Below the pieces are notes generated by a model. That model searched no databases and was not told the origin of the DNA. It saw only the letters and a program-made list of their open reading frames with translations. Of a stretch of DNA of 19,199 nucleotides, positions 15,792 through 19,199 are shown in pieces. The stretch is from assembly GCA_022563655.1 (NCBI GenBank), contig JADFMW010000022.1, positions 1 through 19,199 of the forward strand, read 5' to 3'. The DNA comes from Pseudomonadota bacterium. GTDB lineage: Bacteria; Pseudomonadota; Alphaproteobacteria; JAAXGF01. Position numbers and translations under genes: made by a program. Within the stretch, counting starts at the first letter, position 1; each line of letters starts with the position of its first letter.

Positions 15792-16517
15792 TCAGAACTT
15801 CACCCGGTACTCCTCGGGCAGGAAGAATAGCGAATCCGACTGCTCTCCCGCAATCGCCGCGTGGCAGCCGTAACAGAACTCGACGTTCTTCGAGCCCTTG
15901 CCGTTGGTCGTGCCGATGACCTTGCCATCGGGCATCACCAGGGTGTAGCGCCAGTTTATGCTGTCGGCGTTGAAACCGGCCGGCATCTTTTCCATCACGA
16001 ACAGCGGCCCGGCGGACACCCTGCCCGCGCGCACGGCGAAGCTGTCCTTCGCCACCACCGAGCCGGCCGGCAGCCTGCCGACGTCCTCATACTTCCCGTA
16101 AGCCTTGGCGGTCGAGTTGGCGTAGTTCTGCACGAAGCGCCCGCCGTGGGTCGCGGATACGTAGGACCGGGTGCTGTAACGCGTCCAGTCCTGATAGTCC
16201 TGGGCGATTTTCAGACCCGTACCCGAGGCCAGGTTCGACTTGGCGTAGCCGGCCCGCAAGGACCCCTTGATGCACGAATAGGCGTCTTTCGCCTCGCTGT
16301 CGGTGAGCTCGACGGCCGCGCTCGGCGCGCAGGGATTGGCCGCGCACGGGTTGCACGGGTTCGCCGCCGCGCACGGGTTGCACGGGTTCGCCTGGGCCAC
16401 CTGGAACGACGATGCGGCCTGGGCCGGCGGATTTACGTTCATCGCGACCATGCTCACGCCCACGCCGACGACAATGGGGAGGACGGTGGTCGACAGAAGC
16501 TTGCTGCGGAAAGACAT
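15792..16517 (-). CDS. Cytochrome P460-family protein with N-terminal Asn-Pro-Cys repeats
   Basis: This 241-residue exported protein has a signal peptide ending near AQA (residue 34). Five Asn-Pro-Cys motifs follow at 44-63, as two ANPCNPCAA units and a half unit. A P460-like domain occupies about 68-241, with the C-terminal haem motif CYGCH (215-219). The position and length fit the cytochrome P460/c'-beta family, which act on hydroxylamine or bind NO; the fold call is from pattern recall. Whether the P460-type haem-lysine crosslink exists cannot be read, though Lys157 in VVAKDSF is a candidate. Start ATG has AGGTGAGG upstream. It is the first of three minus-strand genes and is divergent from a formylglycine-generating-enzyme-like gene. 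Confidence 0.78.
   Translation of the reverse strand: MSFRSKLLSTTVLPIVVGVGVSMVAMNVNPPAQAASSFQVAQANPCNPCAAANPCNPCAANPCAPSAAVELTDSEAKDAYSCIKGSLRAGYAKSNLASGTGLKIAQDYQDWTRYSTRSYVSATHGGRFVQNYANSTAKAYGKYEDVGRLPAGSVVAKDSFAVRAGRVSAGPLFVMEKMPAGFNADSINWRYTLVMPDGKVIGTTNGKGSKNVEFCYGCHAAIAGEQSDSLFFLPEEYRVKF
16342..16392 (-). repeat. 27-bp period repeat encoding the Asn-Pro-Cys units
   Basis: On the plus strand, the 24-base block GCGCACGGGTTGCACGGGTT plus CGCC occurs at 16342-16365 and again at 16369-16392, giving a 27-base period that equals 9 codons. It encodes the two ANPCNPCAA units of the P460-family protein. Near identity at DNA level suggests recent expansion. Confidence 0.88.
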
Positions 16518-16672
16518 TGTTAGGGTACCTCACCTGATGGATGCATTTTGGAAACGTTCGCAAATGAGACTAAAGGCTGCGACGCCGCCAAAAAAGCCGC
16601 TTGGCACCCATATCACCATAAGTTGACTGGAATTGTTCCCCCGCCTCGGCGCCCCGCCCTACCGTTTTGGCC
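16518..16672. promoter_or_regulatory. Divergent promoter region of P460 operon and FGE-like gene
   Basis: This 155-base spacer lies between two divergent genes and must hold at least one promoter for each, or share one regulator. It is less GC-rich than its surroundings. A short inverted repeat GGAATTGTTCC (16629-16639) is a possible operator, and TTGACT (16623-16628) could be a plus-strand -35 without a clear -10. No promoter can be fixed from sequence alone. The minus-strand Shine-Dalgarno AGGTGAGG is at 16527-16534. Confidence 0.4.
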
Positions 16673-17524
16673 ATGAAACGAACAGTCGCCACTCTCCGGA
16701 TTGTCATCGTCACCGTGGCGCCGCTCCTCGCGGCCGACGCCGCGGCGCCGGCGCCCGAGCTCGTCGCCATACCCGCCGGCGCGTTCGTCGCCGGCTCCGA
16801 CGACGCCGAGCGCGAGGCCGCCTACCGCCTCGACGAGGCCGCCTACGGCCACGGCGCCACCCGCCAGCAGCGCTGGTACGCCGGCGAGCGCCGCCCGGGC
16901 ACGCTCTCGACCGCCGCCTACGCCATCACCCGGACGCCGATCACCAACGCCCAGTACGCGGCGTTCGTCGCCGCCACCGGCCACCCGGCGCCCGACGTCG
17001 ACGCCGCCACGTGGCGGAGCTACCGCCTGCGCCACCCCTATTCGGCCACCCGGCGCTACGCCTGGGCCGATGGGCGGCCGCCAACCGGGCGCGGGGAGCA
17101 CCCGGTGGTGTTGGTCTCGCACCACGATGCCCGCGCCTACGCCGCCTGGCTCGGCGACGAGACCGGCCGGCGCTGGCGCCTGCCGACCGAGGCGGAATGG
17201 GAGAAGGCGGCGCGCGGCACCGAAGGGGGGCGCTTTCCGTGGGGCGACGAGTTCGACCCGGCCCGGCTCAACAGCCACGACGCCGGCCCGTTCGCGACCA
17301 CGCCGGTCGGCGCGTACCCCGCGGGGGCGAGCCCGTTCGGGCTGCTCGACGCCGCCGGGCAGGTGTTCGAGTGGACCGCCACCGCCGCCGGCCCCGAGCG
17401 CTACATCGTCAAGGGCGGCTCGTGGGACGACAAGGGTTGCGGCGTGTGCCGCCCGGCGGCGCGCCACGGCCGCCCGGCCGCGATCAAGCACATCTTGATC
17501 GGTTTCCGCCTGGTCGCCGACTGA
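16673..17524 (+). CDS. Exported formylglycine-generating-enzyme-fold (SUMF1/EgtB-type) protein
   Basis: This 283-residue protein has a signal peptide (MKRTVATLRIVIVTVAPLLA, cleavage after ADA about residue 24). It then has the FGE-sulfatase domain: LVAIPAGAFVAGS (30-42), YAITRTPITNAQYAAFV (83-99), RWRLPTEAEWEKAARG (167-182), FPWGDEF, and KGGSW...CR.AAR...IGFR near the end. The family includes the copper enzyme making formylglycine in sulfatases, plus EgtB-, PvdO- and lectin-like members. Here the only Cys pair is Cys256/Cys259 in KGCGVCRPAAR, closer together than the copper-binding pair of true FGE, so that activity is doubtful. No sulfatase is nearby. ATG 16673 is preferred to a TTG two codons earlier. 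The gene is divergent from the P460 operon. Confidence 0.82.
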   Translation: MKRTVATLRIVIVTVAPLLAADAAAPAPELVAIPAGAFVAGSDDAEREAAYRLDEAAYGHGATRQQRWYAGERRPGTLSTAAYAITRTPITNAQYAAFVAATGHPAPDVDAATWRSYRLRHPYSATRRYAWADGRPPTGRGEHPVVLVSHHDARAYAAWLGDETGRRWRLPTEAEWEKAARGTEGGRFPWGDEFDPARLNSHDAGPFATTPVGAYPAGASPFGLLDAAGQVFEWTATAAGPERYIVKGGSWDDKGCGVCRPAARHGRPAAIKHILIGFRLVAD

Positions 17525-17526
17525 GC

Positions 17527-17569
17527 GCGCCGGCGCAACATTGCATTGGCTCGGGCCGGCGCTTATTTT
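17527..17569 (+). terminator. Intrinsic terminator after the FGE-like gene
   Basis: GCGCCGGC (17527-17534) pairs perfectly with GCCGGCGC (17555-17562), with a 20-base loop that holds a small internal stem (GCA/TGC). TTATTTT follows at once (17563-17569). It starts 3 bases after the stop codon, so it most likely ends the FGE-like transcript and separates it from the next gene. Confidence 0.6.
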
Positions 17570-17628
17570 CCCAGGGACGCCAGGGCGCGACGCGCCTTGG
17601 GCACGGATCGACGAGGAGCGAGCGGGCG

Positions 17629-18333
17629 GTGATCACGCTTCAAGAGTTGCCCCGCGACGAACTCGAAACCATGGTCGCGGCGGGCGCCGAAGTCCTCGAG
17701 TGCTATCGGGTGCTCGTAAAGTCCGGCGACAACATCGTCCGCGAGGTGCTGCGCGGACAGGGCACCTTCACCCAATGGGACCACTACCCCAAGGGCGACG
17801 CCTACGACCACGAGACCCATTCCCAGTACTTCTACCACGCCCATCCGACCGAACTGCGCGGCGGCGAGCACGGCCACTTCCACACCTTCCTGCGCGCCAA
17901 GGGAATGCCCAAGGACGCGGCGCCGGCGCCCTACGACGGCAAGGTCGAGTGGCCCGGCGGCGGCGACGCGCTCAGCCACCTGATCGGCATCTCGATGGAC
18001 GCCAAGGGCTACCCGACCACGCTGTTCTCGACCAACCGCTGGGTCACGGGCGAAACCTGGTACGCCGCGCGCGATGTCTGCGCCATGCTCGACCGCTTCG
18101 TCATCGATCACGCGCGCCCGTCGTGGCCCACCAACCGCTGGATCACGGCGATGCTGCGATTGTTCGGGCCGCAGATTCGCGAACTGGTGGCGGCGCGCGA
18201 CGACACCGTCGCGGCATGGCGCGAGGAGCATCCCAACCGCGACGTCTTCGAGGACCGCGAGCTCGAGATCACCTCGCGACTCGATATCTCGGTCGACGAC
18301 CAGATTGCCGGGGTGCGGGCGGCGCTGGAGTGA
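17629..18333 (+). CDS. Conserved-looking His-rich protein of unknown function
   Basis: I do not recognise a characterised function; it may match the family catalogued as DUF6969, from memory only. The 234-residue product has no signal peptide or membrane segment, so it is probably cytoplasmic. A His cluster lies at residues 52-85 (DHYPKGDAYDHETHSQYFYHAHP, split here as His52, 61, 64, 70, 72, then HGHFH at 81-85), and His117 follows in LSHLIGISMDAKGYP. The C-terminal third looks helical (LRLFGPQIRELVAAR). Metal binding is possible but unproven. The GTG start at 17629 has GAGGAG about 10 bases upstream; an ATG at 17671 is the alternative. The terminator before it and the long spacer after it suggest a single-gene unit. 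Confidence 0.7.
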   Translation: MITLQELPRDELETMVAAGAEVLECYRVLVKSGDNIVREVLRGQGTFTQWDHYPKGDAYDHETHSQYFYHAHPTELRGGEHGHFHTFLRAKGMPKDAAPAPYDGKVEWPGGGDALSHLIGISMDAKGYPTTLFSTNRWVTGETWYAARDVCAMLDRFVIDHARPSWPTNRWITAMLRLFGPQIRELVAARDDTVAAWREEHPNRDVFEDRELEITSRLDISVDDQIAGVRAALE

Positions 18334-18711
18334 TATTCAAATAATCGAGCCGCCCCGCCCCAAAAAAAAGCCGCCCCGCCAGGGGGCAGGCGGAGGCGGC
18401 AGCACCCGGCGCTCATCGCGGCGCTCGTTGTCCATATGCGCCGCGCACCACTATCGCGGGCTGGCGGCCCCGCCGGGCGGTACTGGCCTGTATCTAAGCC
18501 TATTTTCCGACCGCGAAAAGAGCGGCGTAAGGTGCCTCTCACGAATGTGAACGGTTGTGAAGCGGTCCGAGGCGGTCGATCGGAGGCCGGACGGCCGAGG
18601 TTGCATTGCGCCCGCGAAAGCCGCATAAGTCGACTGACGGGGCGTCGGCCGCCGGGCCCAGGCGGCGGCGGTCGCCCCCGCGCCGATCCCTCGCCGTCGG
18701 GGAGACCAGTC
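18334..18711. other. 378-base spacer upstream of panB
   Basis: The only spacer over 300 bases. It holds the minus-strand terminator above (18362-18400), a short inverted repeat TCACGAATGTGA (18539-18550), a TGTGAA-CGGT-TGTGAA direct repeat (18546-18561), and a GC-rich hairpin GCCGCC/GGCGGC (18648-18666) in the likely panB leader. GGGGAGA (18699-18705) serves as the panB Shine-Dalgarno. No plus-strand promoter is convincing, no tRNA was seen, and no coding frame with a believable start was found. Confidence 0.5.
18362..18400 (-). terminator. Minus-strand intrinsic terminator with no visible gene upstream
   Basis: Read on the minus strand, GCCGCC-T-CCGCC...GGCGG-GGCGGC (18400 to 18370) forms an 11-pair stem with one bulge and an 8-base loop, followed directly by TTTTTTTT (18369-18362). 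This is a textbook Rho-independent terminator. No minus-strand gene lies upstream of it in the window, and plus-strand transcripts would lack the U run. It could end an unannotated RNA read from inside 18401-18711 or antisense to panB. Confidence 0.6.
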
Positions 18712-19199
18712 ATGAGCGCGTTCAAGACCGCCGGTCGCGTCACCGTTCCGGACGTCTTCCATCGCAAGGGCCAGGCGCCGCTGGTCTGCCTCACCGCCTA
18801 CACCGCGCCGGTGGCGAAGGCCCTCGACGACCACGTCGATGTGCTGCTGGTCGGCGATTCGCTCGCCATGGTGATCTACGGCTTCGATAGCACGCTCGGC
18901 GTCACCGTCGACATGATGGTGGCCCACGGCGCCGCGGTGGCGCGCGCGGCGCGGCACGCGTGCATCGTCGTCGACCTGCCGTTCGGCAGCTACGAAGCCT
19001 CCCCCGAGGCCGCGTTCGCGACCGCGTCGCGGGTGCTCGCCGAGACCGGCTGCGCGGCGGTCAAGATCGAGGGCGGCGTCGTCATGGCCGAGACCGTGAG
19101 CTTCCTCGCCGAGCGCGGGGTGCCGGTGATGGGCCACGTCGGGCTGCAGCCCCAGTCGGTGCAGGCGGTGGGCGGCTACCGGGTCCAGGGCCGCACCGA
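18712..19199 (+). CDS. panB: 3-methyl-2-oxobutanoate hydroxymethyltransferase, N-terminal part
   Basis: The first 162 residues of PanB, which adds a hydroxymethyl group from methylene-tetrahydrofolate to 2-oxoisovalerate, the first committed step to pantothenate and coenzyme A. Seen motifs are LTAYTAPVAKALD (27-39), the Mg-binding Asp49 in LLVGDSLAMV, Asp88 in VVDLPFGSYE, Glu120 in VKIEGG, and MGHVGLQPQS (140-149). The frame runs off the window end with no defect. ATG 18712 has GGGGAGA 6 bases upstream. A panC gene is often nearby in other genomes but lies, if present, beyond the window. Confidence 0.95.
   Translation, partial: MSAFKTAGRVTVPDVFHRKGQAPLVCLTAYTAPVAKALDDHVDVLLVGDSLAMVIYGFDSTLGVTVDMMVAHGAAVARAARHACIVVDLPFGSYEASPEAAFATASRVLAETGCAAVKIEGGVVMAETVSFLAERGVPVMGHVGLQPQSVQAVGGYRVQGRT

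Noticed and set aside
15089..15919. Plus-strand frame of 276 codons opposite the rhodanese and cytochrome c starts
   Set aside because: Antisense to two genes with clear signal peptides and active-site motifs; product has biased composition and no motif.
16588..16606. GCCAA...TTGGC stem with an A-run in the P460/FGE spacer as a terminator
   Set aside because: Only five pairs with the A-run inside the loop rather than after the stem; both flanking genes read away from it.
18401..18711. tRNA, 4.5S RNA or tmRNA in the panB spacer
   Set aside because: No TPsiC-like GTTCGA-type arm, SRP tetraloop region or other conserved block could be found on either strand.

Overview
The window is about 19.2 kb of GC-rich DNA, densely packed with genes and strongly biased to G/C at third codon positions. 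Gene content points to an alphaproteobacterium, most like the Rhodospirillales and relatives, probably free-living or marine. The signs are an Mla/Ttg2-type lipid ABC system with a STAS-permease fusion, a TAXI-type TRAP transporter with a fused permease, a BKACE enzyme, and c-type cytochromes with a P460-family protein. This placement is inference from gene content; there is no rRNA in the window. No tRNA, CRISPR array, insertion sequence, integrase or phage gene was seen.

Layout. (1) 3-1082, plus strand: the end of an arginase/agmatinase-family hydrolase, then phenylalanine 4-hydroxylase (amino-acid catabolism). (2) 1189-5321, plus strand: a compact MCE/Mla-type lipid-transport operon of STAS-permease, ATPase, MCE substrate-binding protein and auxiliary lipoprotein, with a Mut7-C RNase-like gene overlapping its end by ATGA. 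(3) 5374-8549, plus strand: a protein-L-isoaspartate methyltransferase with an apparent signal peptide, then a large membrane protein with a spermidine-synthase-like SAM domain. (4) 8707-10460, plus strand: a membrane fatty acid desaturase-like protein translationally coupled to a BKACE (DUF849) enzyme. (5) 10652-14766, plus strand: a TAXI-TRAP transporter (binding protein, fused permease) and a UspA-type protein, the last resembling TeaD of the Halomonas ectoine TRAP system. (6) 16517-14804, minus strand: a putative three-gene exported redox operon of cytochrome P460-family protein, rhodanese and small cytochrome c. (7) 16673-18333, plus strand: an exported formylglycine-generating-enzyme-fold protein, read divergently from the P460 gene, and a His-rich orphan protein. 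(8) 18712-end, plus strand: the start of panB (pantothenate synthesis).

The most interesting part is region 6 with its divergent neighbour. A P460-fold cytochrome carries an unusual N-terminal run of Asn-Pro-Cys motifs encoded by a 27-bp DNA repeat, and it sits with a periplasmic rhodanese and a mono-haem cytochrome c. This looks like an exported nitrogen- or sulfur-oxide redox module that I cannot match to a named pathway. Secondary signals are a minus-strand intrinsic terminator with no gene feeding it (18362-18400), tandem repeats at the ends of two genes, a PDZ-like segment in the TRAP permease tail, and a spermidine-synthase-like domain lacking its catalytic Asp.
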